From JAWXCB01 sp034440455 (GTDB lineage Bacteria > Bacteroidota > Bacteroidia > Chitinophagales > CAIOSU01): 33,557 bases of DNA. A program made the position numbers and the translations under genes. This document shows, piece after piece, positions 8,399 through 15,566 of the stretch. The stretch lies in NCBI GenBank assembly GCA_034440455.1, contig JAWXCB010000110.1:1-33557 (forward strand), written 5' to 3'. Position 1 is the stretch's first letter. Every line of letters starts with the position of its first letter. The notes below the pieces were generated by a model. The model was not told where the DNA came from. It was given only the letters and a program-made list of their open reading frames with translations, and did no database searches.

Positions 8399-8406
8399 CA
8401 AAGATA
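8399..8406 (-). promoter_or_regulatory. -7 element TATCTTTG upstream of the metallopeptidase gene
   Basis: An exact TAnnTTTG match lies 26 bases upstream of the start at 8372, in the gap after the thioredoxin-like gene. No well-spaced TTG is visible, so the call rests on the -7 element alone. It supports the 8372 start. Confidence 0.45.
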
Positions 8407-8461
8407 CCTGATTGCCAAAAGAGAGGTCGGAGGCGGACAAATACTAATAAAATCATTTTCC

Positions 8462-8920
8462 CTAAGGAAGAATTTGATTTGCCGCTTCAAGCCAAACATC
8501 GGGACCGCCTGCTTTGTAGCCTAAACTACCAATTCTGGTGTAATAAGTGCCGAGTGCGTTTTTTGCAGGGTTTACAAACACAATTGTGGGATAGCCGGTT
8601 ATCCCAAACATTTCTTTCATCGGTGTGTTTTGTTCTTGCAATACGGGATCCGGTTGTTTATTTCTTGGAAAATCCAATTCCACCAAAACCACATTCTTTT
8701 TTGCCCAATCCTGAAACTGAGGATAGGCAAAAACCTCTTTCTGCAACTTCACGCACACACCGCACCAGTCGCTTCCGGTAAAAAATAAAAACAGCGGTTT
8801 CTTTTGCTCAATGGAAACATCTACTGCTTTCTTTATGTCCGTTTCCCATACAACAGGGCTTTCCTGCGCTACAGCAAATAATCCAAAGGAGAGGATGATA
8901 ACAATGATAGCGTGTTTCAT
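8462..8920 (-). CDS. Exported thioredoxin-like protein (CGVC active site)
   Basis: This 152-residue protein has a short signal peptide (about 1-18, ...FAVAQ) and one thioredoxin fold. The redox motif is Trp52-Cys53-Gly-Val-Cys56, and the cis-proline region reads ITGYPTIVF. The sequence SIEQKKPLFLFFTGSDWCG matches the small periplasmic thioredoxin family that includes DsbD C-terminal-like and DUF255-like proteins. It is probably a periplasmic thiol-disulfide reductase or isomerase; the partner is unknown. It is the first gene of a minus-strand pair with the secreted metallopeptidase, which contains several cysteines, so a folding link is possible but inferred. It is divergent from the gene starting at 9058. 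Confidence 0.88.
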   Translation of the reverse strand: MKHAIIVIILSFGLFAVAQESPVVWETDIKKAVDVSIEQKKPLFLFFTGSDWCGVCVKLQKEVFAYPQFQDWAKKNVVLVELDFPRNKQPDPVLQEQNTPMKEMFGITGYPTIVFVNPAKNALGTYYTRIGSLGYKAGGPDVWLEAANQILP

Positions 8921-9057
8921 TTTCAGTTTAAATATTGAACTTCAATGTAGGCATACTAACCTGAATTAACAACATTTCGTTTTAAAGGAAAAGGAGGATT
9001 TCAAATAAGAAAGGCAACGGGAAATGCGATTGCAGCCTAATCACAAAAAAGTCTGTC

Positions 9058-10443
9058 ATGAAATCCCGCTTCACCCTGCTGTTTTCGTTCGTATACCTGC
9101 TCGTTTCTGCTCAATCTTACAAACCCTTTCCCACCAGTGATGCATCGTGGAAAATCGGCAGGTGCTGGTATTTCTTCCCGGGTGGTTGGTATGATGAACT
9201 TACCGTGAACATGCCCGGAGAAGACACGGTGCTGAATTCCGTTACCTACAAAAAACTGTATATCACCCATCGCCTTATCCACGGAGCAATTGATTCCGGC
9301 TACACGCGCTACCTCGGAGGCATGCGCGAATCAGACAGGGAGATTTTTGTCGTGAGCGAAGAATTCTGTCTTGACACGCTTGAGCGAATGGTGTATGATT
9401 TCGGTGAATATGGCGTGGGTGACACTATCCGCACAAATGTGCTCACTAACGGCACGTTATCAAAAGTGCCGCACGTTGTCACCGCGATTGATTCAGTGGA
9501 GGTAGGCGCTGGATGGCATCGCAGGCTTCATCTCAGTGACACGAGCGGCTTTATCAGCGAAGCATGGATTGAAGGAGTGGGAAGCAATTTTGGATTGCCC
9601 TATGCAACTTATTGGACGATTACGGATAATTCGTATGACCTTGTGTGCTTCAATCATCTTGGCGGATTGAAATACCAGAATCCTAACCCCGGATATGGTT
9701 TTTGTTCATCGCCTTATCCGGAGATTGGCTGCGACACGGGAACACTTCCACCGGGAGGATGCACCGCTGCATTCACTTACTCAAAGCAAACGGATACCGT
9801 TTCTTTTACAGGAAGCAGCAATCATGCGAATACAGTAAGCTGGCAATGGGAGTTTGGTGACGGAGCAACTGCCGCGAATCAAAATCCACAACATATCTAC
9901 TTGCAAAGAGGTTGGTACGAAGCCTGCCTGACTGTTGTTGGCACCGATTCAACGGGAGCGAATTGTGCCGCAACCGTTTGCGATTCACTCTACATCTCAG
10001 ATGGGTGCATTGATTCGTCACTCATCTGTCCGCCCGGCTCGCTTTGCTGCGATGCGCCTCTCTACCAGCCGGTGTGTGGTTGCGATAGTGTCACGTATGA
10101 CAATGGGTGCATCGCCCCTTTATGGCATGGAGTGCTTCATTTTACGGAAGGTCCCTGCCTGACTTCTTTGCATACGGTAAATGGCATGATTAGAAGCATC
10201 GCCCTGCTGCCTAATCCTGCCGGGGAATATATGTTGCTCAGGATGGATGTTGCCGAAGCGGGAAACTTGCGCATCGCAGTGAAAAATGTTCTTGGAGAAA
10301 CTCAATTCGTGGAGGAACAAAAAATTTCCAATAGAGGAAGCTATGCGATTGACCTCAATCTCAAGAATATTTTAAAAGGAATCTACTTTGTGGAAGTAGC
10401 TCTGAATGAAAACAAGACTGTCAAAAAATTTGTACGGGAATAA
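9058..10443 (+). CDS. Secreted PKD-domain protein with Kazal-like cysteine motif and T9SS sorting domain
   Basis: The protein has 461 residues from ATG 9058. The signal peptide is about residues 1-19 (ending VSAQ). Residues 20-230 form an unrecognised beta-rich region with repeated Trp and Tyr residues. A PKD domain follows (about 237-312, WQWEFGDGATAANQNPQHIY). Next is a Cys-rich segment (about 318-366) containing YQPVCGCDSVTYDNGC, the signature of Kazal-type protease inhibitor modules. The C-terminal sorting domain (about 385-461) begins LLPNPAGEYM and ends VKKFVRE. It is therefore likely secreted by T9SS. The Kazal-like unit suggests protease binding, but such units are also used structurally in Bacteroidota proteins. 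It stands alone between the divergent thioredoxin-like gene and the trp leader. Confidence 0.85.
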   Translation: MKSRFTLLFSFVYLLVSAQSYKPFPTSDASWKIGRCWYFFPGGWYDELTVNMPGEDTVLNSVTYKKLYITHRLIHGAIDSGYTRYLGGMRESDREIFVVSEEFCLDTLERMVYDFGEYGVGDTIRTNVLTNGTLSKVPHVVTAIDSVEVGAGWHRRLHLSDTSGFISEAWIEGVGSNFGLPYATYWTITDNSYDLVCFNHLGGLKYQNPNPGYGFCSSPYPEIGCDTGTLPPGGCTAAFTYSKQTDTVSFTGSSNHANTVSWQWEFGDGATAANQNPQHIYLQRGWYEACLTVVGTDSTGANCAATVCDSLYISDGCIDSSLICPPGSLCCDAPLYQPVCGCDSVTYDNGCIAPLWHGVLHFTEGPCLTSLHTVNGMIRSIALLPNPAGEYMLLRMDVAEAGNLRIAVKNVLGETQFVEEQKISNRGSYAIDLNLKNILKGIYFVEVALNENKTVKKFVRE

Positions 10444-10522
10444 AGTTTCCCACCTACTTTACGCGCATTTACAAGAGAGCCGCTCCTGCTGTTCTCCTTG
10501 TAAAGCCTATTATTGCAAGGCG

Positions 10523-10576
10523 ATGAAGCAACTGTTTACAAATCAAACAATGTGGTGGCGCTTCGCCAAAAAGTAG
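10523..10576 (+). CDS. trpL: trp operon leader peptide with tandem Trp codons
   Basis: This is a 17-codon frame, MKQLFTNQTMWWRFAKK, from ATG 10523 to TAG 10574-10576. AAGG (10517-10520) precedes the start closely. Two consecutive TGG codons (10553-10558) are the control codons; tandem Trp codons in so short a frame directly before trpE are very unlikely by chance. The frame ends inside the antiterminator arm of the attenuator, so a ribosome at the stop codon would cover that arm. The peptide itself probably has no function; its translation senses charged tRNA-Trp. A weak promoter-like TATTATTGC (10508-10516) lies just upstream. It is too short for normal gene callers. Confidence 0.85.
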   Translation: MKQLFTNQTMWWRFAKK

Positions 10577-10640
10577 CGCGGCTGCGTTGTTATTCCAAAT
10601 AACATTCGTAATAAAAGCCCGCTGTGTTAGCGGGCTTTTG
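10553..10640 (+). promoter_or_regulatory. trp attenuator with alternative antiterminator and terminator structures
   Basis: Arm 2, AGCGCGGCT (10575-10583), pairs with arm 3, AGCCCGCT (10616-10623), with a single bulged C. Arm 3 pairs perfectly with arm 4, AGCGGGCT (10629-10636). The two pairings are mutually exclusive. A small hairpin, TGTTATT-CCA-AATAACA (10588-10604), lies in the loop between arms 2 and 3, and GGCG-CTT-CGCC (10557-10567) overlaps the Trp codons as a possible pause hairpin. A ribosome stalled at the Trp codons leaves arm 2 free and favours 2:3, giving read-through. A ribosome reaching the stop masks arm 2 and allows 3:4, giving termination. The structures were read by eye. 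Confidence 0.82.
10613..10640 (+). terminator. Attenuator terminator before trpE
   Basis: The stem AAAAGCCCGCT / AGCGGGCTTTT with loop GTGTT is followed by TGTTTTG. It lies 10 bases before the trpE start. The arm sequence closely resembles the Escherichia coli trp attenuator stem (AGCCCGC/GCGGGCT). It could also end transcripts from the upstream gene at 9058. Confidence 0.85.
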
Positions 10641-10650
10641 TGTTTTGAAG

Positions 10651-12063
10651 ATGAAGACATATCAAGTTTCAAGCATCAGTAGAAAATTGCTGGCGGACAC
10701 TTACACTCCGGTGAGCGTGTATTCCCGTATGCGCGAACATTTTCCAGTTACGTTTCTGCTCGAAAGCTCCGATTATCGCGCCATTGAAAATAGTCTCTCT
10801 TTTATCTGTGCAGAACCGATTGCTTCCATTGAAGTGACAAATGATGCGTTGCGCCTGCTTATTAACAAGCAGCCTGCTTACACCCGCGAATTGAAGAAAA
10901 TGAAAAGCGTAGCGGATGAAATTGACACGCTGCTCGCTTCCTTTTCAGTAAAAGAAAAACTATCGGATGTTCCTTACAACGGCTTTTTCGGCTATACAAA
11001 TTATGATGCGGTAAAACTTTTTGATTCGCTTGATTTTAAATCGCCAAACGAACTGCCGGGCGATGTGCCGTTGCTGCAATATCATTTGTTCCGCTACGTG
11101 CTGGTGTTTAATCATTTCACCGACCAGCTTTTTCTGTATGAAAACACACTCACAGAAGAACCATCCGGATTGGATTTCATCGAAGGACTTTTAAAGAATA
11201 AAAACTTCCGCCCGTATCCTTTCACCATTGAAAAACACGAAACGAGCAACCTCACCGGTGAAGCATTCATAAAAAATATTTTAAAAGCCAAAGAACATTG
11301 CCAGCGCGGTGATGTGTTCCAGATGGTGCTTTCCAAGCGGTTCAGCCAGCCATTCAAAGGCGATGACTTCAACGTGTATCGCGCGTTGCGTTCTATCAAC
11401 CCATCGCCCTATCTTTTCTATTTTGATTTCGGCAACTTCCGCATTTTCGGCTCATCGCCCGAAGCGCAGTTAATTATTCAAAACAAGAAAGCCTACATCA
11501 ATCCAATTGCCGGAACATTCAAGCGCACAGGCGATGACGAGCAGGATAAACTGCTTGCAGAAAAACTGTTGAGCGACCCTAAGGAGAATGCTGAACATGT
11601 GATGCTCGTGGATTTGGCAAGAAATGATTTATCGGTGCATTGCAGAAATGTGAAGCTCGAAAAATATCGTGAAATCCAGTTCTACTCGCACGTGATTCAT
11701 CTTGTGTCAACGGTTTCGGGAGAAATGATTGAACCGGAAAAACCTTTCCGGATTTTCAGTTCCACGTTTCCTGCCGGCACATTGTCGGGTGCTCCAAAAT
11801 TCAAGGCGATGCAATTGATTGACCGCTACGAACAAACAGCAAGAGGATGGTATGGTGGCGCGCTCGGCATCATCGGCATCAATGGCAGCATGAATCAGGC
11901 GATTATGATTCGCTCGTTTTTCAGCAAAGACAGCGTGTTGTATTACCAGGCGGGCGCAGGCGTAGTCATTGATTCCGTCCCCGAATCAGAATTGCAGGAA
12001 GTGAAAAATAAATTGGGCGCATTGAAAAAAGCAATTGCAGAAGCCACAACCATCAAGCCATGA
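10651..12063 (+). CDS. trpE: Anthranilate synthase component I
   Basis: TrpE converts chorismate and ammonia (or glutamine, with TrpG) to anthranilate, the first committed step of tryptophan synthesis, in the cytoplasm. The protein has 470 residues from ATG 10651. An in-frame alternative start at 10624 lies inside the terminator hairpin and is rejected. LLESS at 36-40 is the tryptophan feedback site. The chorismate-binding half is intact: SSPEAQLI, INPIAGTFKRTG, the DLARNDL motif, FPAGTLSGAPK and the C-terminal GAGVVIDSVPESE. The length is usual for the family. It overlaps trpG by 4 bases (ATGA), indicating translational coupling and a TrpE-TrpG complex. Transcription is probably controlled by the attenuator just upstream. 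Confidence 0.97.
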   Translation: MKTYQVSSISRKLLADTYTPVSVYSRMREHFPVTFLLESSDYRAIENSLSFICAEPIASIEVTNDALRLLINKQPAYTRELKKMKSVADEIDTLLASFSVKEKLSDVPYNGFFGYTNYDAVKLFDSLDFKSPNELPGDVPLLQYHLFRYVLVFNHFTDQLFLYENTLTEEPSGLDFIEGLLKNKNFRPYPFTIEKHETSNLTGEAFIKNILKAKEHCQRGDVFQMVLSKRFSQPFKGDDFNVYRALRSINPSPYLFYFDFGNFRIFGSSPEAQLIIQNKKAYINPIAGTFKRTGDDEQDKLLAEKLLSDPKENAEHVMLVDLARNDLSVHCRNVKLEKYREIQFYSHVIHLVSTVSGEMIEPEKPFRIFSSTFPAGTLSGAPKFKAMQLIDRYEQTARGWYGGALGIIGINGSMNQAIMIRSFFSKDSVLYYQAGAGVVIDSVPESELQEVKNKLGALKKAIAEATTIKP

Positions 12064-12638
12064 AAATTCTCGTCATTGATAATTATGATTCGTTCACCTA
12101 CAACCTCGTGCATTTGGTGGAAGTGATTTCAGGCGCGCGTCCCGATGTGCTGCGTAATGACGCGCTTGATATGAATGCGGTGAATGAATATGACGCGCTC
12201 ATTCTCTCGCCCGGTCCTGGTGTGCCTGATGAGGCTGGCGCATTGAAAGAAGTCATCAGGCTTTTCGCTCCTAAAAAGAAAATTCTTGGCGTGTGCCTCG
12301 GGCATCAGGCAATCGGGGAAGTGTTTGGGGGCAAGTTGAAAAATCTTCCGCGCGTGTATCACGGGGTGGAGACAAACATTAAAATCACAAAGCCCAAACA
12401 CGCGATGTTTAAGAATATACCTCCCGACATGAAAATCGGCAGGTATCATTCATGGGTAATTGACAATACTTCCGTCCCTGCCGAATTGGAAATACTTGCT
12501 GTGGATGATAACAATGAAATCATGGCAATCCGCCACAAGCAATATGACGTGTGGGGTGTGCAGTTTCACCCCGAATCGGTGATGACTCCAATGGGAAAAC
12601 AATTAGTTGAAAACTGGATGAAGCAGAAGTGTGCATGA
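12060..12638 (+). CDS. trpG: Anthranilate synthase component II (glutamine amidotransferase)
   Basis: TrpG hydrolyses glutamine and passes ammonia to TrpE. The protein has 192 residues, opening with the classic MKILVIDNYDSFTYNLVH. The class I amidotransferase triad is present: Cys79 in GVCLGHQAIGE, His170 and Glu172 in VQFHPESV. The oxyanion segment LSPGPGVP is also intact. Its length matches stand-alone TrpG. It starts within the stop of trpE (4-base overlap). Downstream, the operon is interrupted: the next trp gene begins 1.9 kb later. Bacteria sometimes share this subunit with para-aminobenzoate synthase (PabA); operon position favours tryptophan as its main role. Confidence 0.96.
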   Translation: MKILVIDNYDSFTYNLVHLVEVISGARPDVLRNDALDMNAVNEYDALILSPGPGVPDEAGALKEVIRLFAPKKKILGVCLGHQAIGEVFGGKLKNLPRVYHGVETNIKITKPKHAMFKNIPPDMKIGRYHSWVIDNTSVPAELEILAVDDNNEIMAIRHKQYDVWGVQFHPESVMTPMGKQLVENWMKQKCA

Positions 12639-12732
12639 GGTGGCGCGTACTGACTTTGTTGCTTCTGTAACTCGTATTGGTAGCGTGGCTCGTCAGAAGT
12701 TTAATTGTATCTTCAATAAAAACCCAAATCTT

Positions 12733-13139
12733 ATGACTACAGAAATGGGAGATAAGTTTATTTAAATGACATTCCAATATCCCTTCTTACAAATCCCCTG
12801 GAATCATATTGGGATGGAGTCAACAGAGAAAGACCAAAAATTTTTCCGCTCGGTTCGCACTGTTGGAGAGGATATGTTGCAACGTGGGATATAATTGATA
12901 AACAACTTTATTTGATTGACATCGAAGGAAGTATTTCAAAGGAAGAAATCTTTGGCGTTACAAACGCGGGAAAGGTAAAAGCAGAATGGTTTACGGGTGA
13001 ACTTAGAATTCCTTTTGGGAACATCTTACAACCTTATGATGGAAGCCAAGACCCTATTTATGAAAGGGAATCAGTAATTTGAATTGAAAATGGAAACATG
13101 GTTGACAAAAAAATACTTGAGAACTTTAGTCAATCCTGA
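12733..13139 (+). pseudogene. Decayed hypothetical gene inside the trp operon
   Basis: Starting at ATG 12733 (MTTEMGDKFI), the frame hits TAA at 12763. A 1-base shift there gives a continuous protein-like reading: NDIPISLLTNPLESYWDGVN, then ERPKIFPLGSHCWRGYVATW and DIIDKQLYLIDIEGS. It continues through WFTGELRIPFGN and DPIYERESVI, meets an in-frame TGA at 13079-13081, then resumes with IENGNMVDKKILENF to a final TGA (13137-13139). The composition is convincingly coding, and the motifs recall an unnamed cytoplasmic protein family that I cannot name. One frameshift plus one nonsense codon argue for a dead gene rather than a sequencing slip. Confidence 0.6.
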
Positions 13140-13145
13140 TCAAAT

Positions 13146-13756
13146 ATGTCTTACCAAGAGTTTTACAATACAATGAAATCAAAAGGTGAGGTCATTACTA
13201 CTATTGTAGAGTTTGGAAATACGAATTATGAAGCGGCAGAAGAAATGCAAGAAGGCAGTTCATGTCATGGTGTAGATCAGTGATGTCCACTGAGTATGGA
13301 AAACCCGGCCCATATGGAGAGTTTAAGAATGAAAAGTATTCTCTTTTTGAAAGCCTATAGGATAGGTTAAAGTCATCTGAAAATGTAGGGAATGTTCGCT
13401 TAAGCAGTATAGACCATTGGTTAAAGAGTGATAAGGAAAAAAATCTCACCATAGAAATGAAAAAAGTAATGACTGGGATTGATGAGTATGGTCGTCTTCA
13501 GTAGGAAGCAGGAGAAAGAAAGGAACATGAAGAAATACAAATGAATCTGAGTCCCCTTCAGAAAAAGAAAAAATCAACTGAATCTGATTCTGTGATTTTT
13601 ATTTATAATAATGAAGAGCGAATTGCTTTCGGTAGAAATGTAGAGATAGTATGTCACCTATTAACCTTTCTTGATCCAAAGTGGGATTCAAAAAAGGAAA
13701 ATGAGAATCTCGGTATGTACTCTGTAAATAGTTTTGTTAAACGCCATTTTAGATAA
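13146..13756 (+). pseudogene. Degenerate hypothetical gene remnants
   Basis: A first piece (13146-13283, 45 codons, MSYQEFYNTMKSKGEV...) ends in TGA. A second frame opens at 13283 and runs to TAA at 13754-13756, but is broken by TAG at 13358-13360 and TAG at 13502-13504. Its translation is protein-like (STEYGKPGPYGEF, NVGNVRLSSIDHWLKSDKE, VIFIYNNEERIAFGRNVEI, LLTFLDPKWDSKKENENLG). The last open piece (13541-13756, 71 codons) could still be translated. Whether the two pieces were one gene is unclear. I recognise no family. Both pieces lie between trpG and hicB and are A/T-richer than the trp genes. Confidence 0.45.
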
Positions 13757-13866
13757 CTAATAAGGAGGTGCCTCCTCCTCCCGCCATCCTTCGCAATCCT
13801 GCCTATCAGCTTACAACCTCTTACCGTGCAGAGCATCTGTTTTCCGCTCATTCCACACGGGTTTGC

Positions 13867-13874
13867 TAAATTTG
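13867..13874 (+). promoter_or_regulatory. -7 element TAAATTTG upstream of hicB
   Basis: An exact TAnnTTTG match lies 18 bases before the hicB start at 13893. No TTG is seen at the -33 spacing. It suggests that the toxin-antitoxin pair is transcribed independently of the trp promoter. Confidence 0.5.
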
Positions 13875-13892
13875 AAATCATAAAGAAGATTT

Positions 13893-14114
13893 ATGAAGAC
13901 ACGAAACTTCACGGCAAGCATTCATAAAGAAAAGAAATTTTACGTTGCTACTTGTGTTGAAGTAGGAACAGTGAGTCAGGGAAAAACAATGGAAGACGCG
14001 CTAAAAAATCTGAAAGAAGCCACAGAACTTTATCTCGAAGAATTTCATGTGAAAAATGCCGAGCCTGTTTTCCTGACCACTTTCACAACTCAGGTATATG
14101 CCAAAACTGCCTAA
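13893..14114 (+). CDS. hicB: HicB-family antitoxin
   Basis: This is a 73-residue protein of the compact HicB type. The N-terminal FTASIHKEKKFYVATCVEVG strand pattern and the TVSQGKTMEDALKNLKEATE helix are the usual signature of the partially degraded RNase H-like fold. HicB binds and neutralises HicA and in many systems also represses its own promoter; no separate DNA-binding domain is visible here. The start at ATG 13893 follows a -7 promoter element. The coding region overlaps the hicA start by 17 bases, a typical toxin-antitoxin arrangement, here with antitoxin first. It lies inside the trp operon, between trpG and trpD, which points to insertion by transfer. Confidence 0.85.
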   Translation: MKTRNFTASIHKEKKFYVATCVEVGTVSQGKTMEDALKNLKEATELYLEEFHVKNAEPVFLTTFTTQVYAKTA

Positions 14115-14331
14115 ACTCTCAGGCAAAGAGCTAATCAAGGTTTTAAAGAAATTCGGTTTTGAGCAGGCGAGGCAAAAGGGCAGCCATATCGTATTGAAAA
14201 AGAAAACCGAAGCAGATGACATCGGCACTATCGTTCCCGACCACAAAGAACTTGCAGACGGAACAGTGAGGGGCGCATAAAAACTTGCCAAAATTTCAGT
14301 AGAAGAATTTTTAGAGAAATACAAGAACTGA
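14098..14331 (+). pseudogene. hicA: HicA-family toxin with premature stop
   Basis: HicA toxins are small dsRNA-binding-fold mRNA interferases. The frame opens at ATG 14098 with KLSGKELIKVLKKFGFEQ and the catalytic-type GSH motif (His30 in QKGSHIVLKK). The PDHKELADGTVRG segment is also present. A TAA at 14278-14280 ends it after 60 residues. The same frame then continues with KLAKISVEEFLEKYKN to TGA 14329-14331, exactly the C-terminal helix expected of HicA. The gene therefore appears truncated by one nonsense codon, losing about 17 residues. The 60-residue product might still fold. Whether it remains toxic is unknown; I call it a probable pseudogene. Confidence 0.8.
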
Positions 14332-14415
14332 CCCTCGCACGGAGCCTGCCTCGCAATGCGGAATTTCTCGAATGAACGGTTTCTCTCCATTCTGCATCAT
14401 TTTTCTTAATGCCAA

Positions 14416-14434
14416 CCCCGAATCAATTTCGGGG
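14416..14434. repeat. Small hairpin CCCCGAA-TCAAT-TTCGGGG
   Basis: A 7-bp perfect stem with a 5-base loop lies in the hicA-trpD gap. It lacks a following T run on either strand, so it is probably not a terminator. Confidence 0.5.
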
Positions 14435-14507
14435 ATGCTTGATGAATGACTTAGAGGTAAATTTTATCGCTGAATTTAAAACAAGACGCTTCTGTAAACA
14501 TTGGGGA

Positions 14508-14535
14508 TTGCTGCCCGCGCAGAGCATTAACTTTA
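14508..14535 (+). promoter_or_regulatory. Candidate internal promoter before trpD
   Basis: TTG (14508-14510), a 17-base spacer and TAACTTTA (14528-14535) match the Bacteroidota promoter consensus except for the last base. It ends 23 bases before the trpD start at 14559 and could drive trpDCFBA independently of the attenuator. Confidence 0.5.
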
Positions 14536-14558
14536 CAACTGCGAAACGCGCGCGCGTT

Positions 14559-15566
14559 ATGACTCCAAAAACCATCAAAGAAATCCTGCACGACCTGCTG
14601 CAATGCAATACGCTCACGTTTGATGAAGCAAATGATTTGATGACGCGCGTTGCAAAAGGCGAATTGAATGATGCGCAAATTGCTTCGTTTCTCACCATTT
14701 ATATGATGCGCAGCGTGACGGTGGATGAGTTGCTCGGCTTTCGCAGCGCCATTCTCAACCTGAGCGTGAAAATGAATTTTGATGAGTTCGAGACGATGGA
14801 TGTGTGCGGCACGGGAGGCGATGCGAAGAACACGTTCAATATTTCCACGCTCACTGCTTTTGTGCTTGCAGGCGCAGGCATCAAAGTGGCGAAGCATGGC
14901 AACTATGGCGTATCATCCGTGAGCGGTTCCTCCAATATGCTCGAATACTTCGGTTATAAATTTTCCACGAGCGAACTGAAGCTGAAACGCGAGTTGGAGA
15001 AAACAGGCATTTGTTTTTTGCATGCGCCTCTGTTTCATCCCGCGTTGAAAACCGTTGCGCCCGTGCGCAAACAACTCGGTGTCCGCACATTCTTCAACAT
15101 GCTTGGTCCGTTGGTGAATCCAAGCAATCCGCCCGTGCAGGTCACGGGTGTTTTCAATCTTGAATTGCAGCGTATCTATCATTTCATTTTTCAGCAGCAC
15201 AAATCGCGCTACTGCGTAATTCACAATATTGATGGCTACGATGAAATTTCACTCACTGCGCCTGCAAAGATTTTTTCCAACACGGGCGAGATGGTGGTAA
15301 GTCCGGAAGATTTAGGATTCAAAACCCTGATGCCTTCAGATTTGTATGGCGGTGACACCGTGGAGGAGGCGGCTGAGATTTTTAAAAATGTGCTGCACGT
15401 GGCTGCCACGCAGCCACAGTTAGATGCTGTAGTTGCCAATACTTCCATCGCAATCAGATGTTATTATCCAGAGAAATCATTGGGAGAATGTCACTCGCTG
15501 GCGAATGAGTCTATCGTTTCGGGTAGCGCAAAAAAAGCGTTTGAACAACTCATGCGAATGCAATGA
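14559..15566 (+). CDS. trpD: Anthranilate phosphoribosyltransferase
   Basis: TrpD transfers phosphoribosyl from PRPP to anthranilate, the second step of the pathway. The protein has 335 residues from ATG 14559 (MTPKTIKEILHDLLQ). An open frame extends upstream to 14409, but those 50 residues are not TrpD-like and cross the candidate promoter, so they are excluded. The N-terminal helical domain (LTRVAKGELNDAQIASF-type region) precedes the PRPP loop GTGGD at 84-88. KHGNYGVSSVSGSSNMLE follows; many TrpDs have Arg after KHGN, here Tyr, which I believe is common in Bacteroidota. GVRTFFNMLGPLVNP and the C-terminal EISLTAPAKI region complete the family. It overlaps trpC by 4 bases. Confidence 0.95.
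   Translation: MTPKTIKEILHDLLQCNTLTFDEANDLMTRVAKGELNDAQIASFLTIYMMRSVTVDELLGFRSAILNLSVKMNFDEFETMDVCGTGGDAKNTFNISTLTAFVLAGAGIKVAKHGNYGVSSVSGSSNMLEYFGYKFSTSELKLKRELEKTGICFLHAPLFHPALKTVAPVRKQLGVRTFFNMLGPLVNPSNPPVQVTGVFNLELQRIYHFIFQQHKSRYCVIHNIDGYDEISLTAPAKIFSNTGEMVVSPEDLGFKTLMPSDLYGGDTVEEAAEIFKNVLHVAATQPQLDAVVANTSIAIRCYYPEKSLGECHSLANESIVSGSAKKAFEQLMRMQ

Noticed and set aside
8373..8456. Longer start of the metallopeptidase gene at 8456
   Set aside because: It would place 28 residues before a clean signal peptide and crosses a -7 promoter element and overlaps no ribosome site.
10624..10650. Earlier start for trpE at 10624
   Set aside because: It falls inside the terminator hairpin; ATG 10651 gives the normal TrpE N-terminus.
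13502..13504. TAG recoding as a sense codon
   Set aside because: TAG ends trpL normally, and the nearby genes carry other kinds of damage, so ordinary pseudogene decay explains it.
14409..14558. N-terminal extension of trpD to 14409
   Set aside because: The 50 extra residues do not look like TrpD, cross a candidate promoter and a hairpin, and the standard family start lies at 14559.
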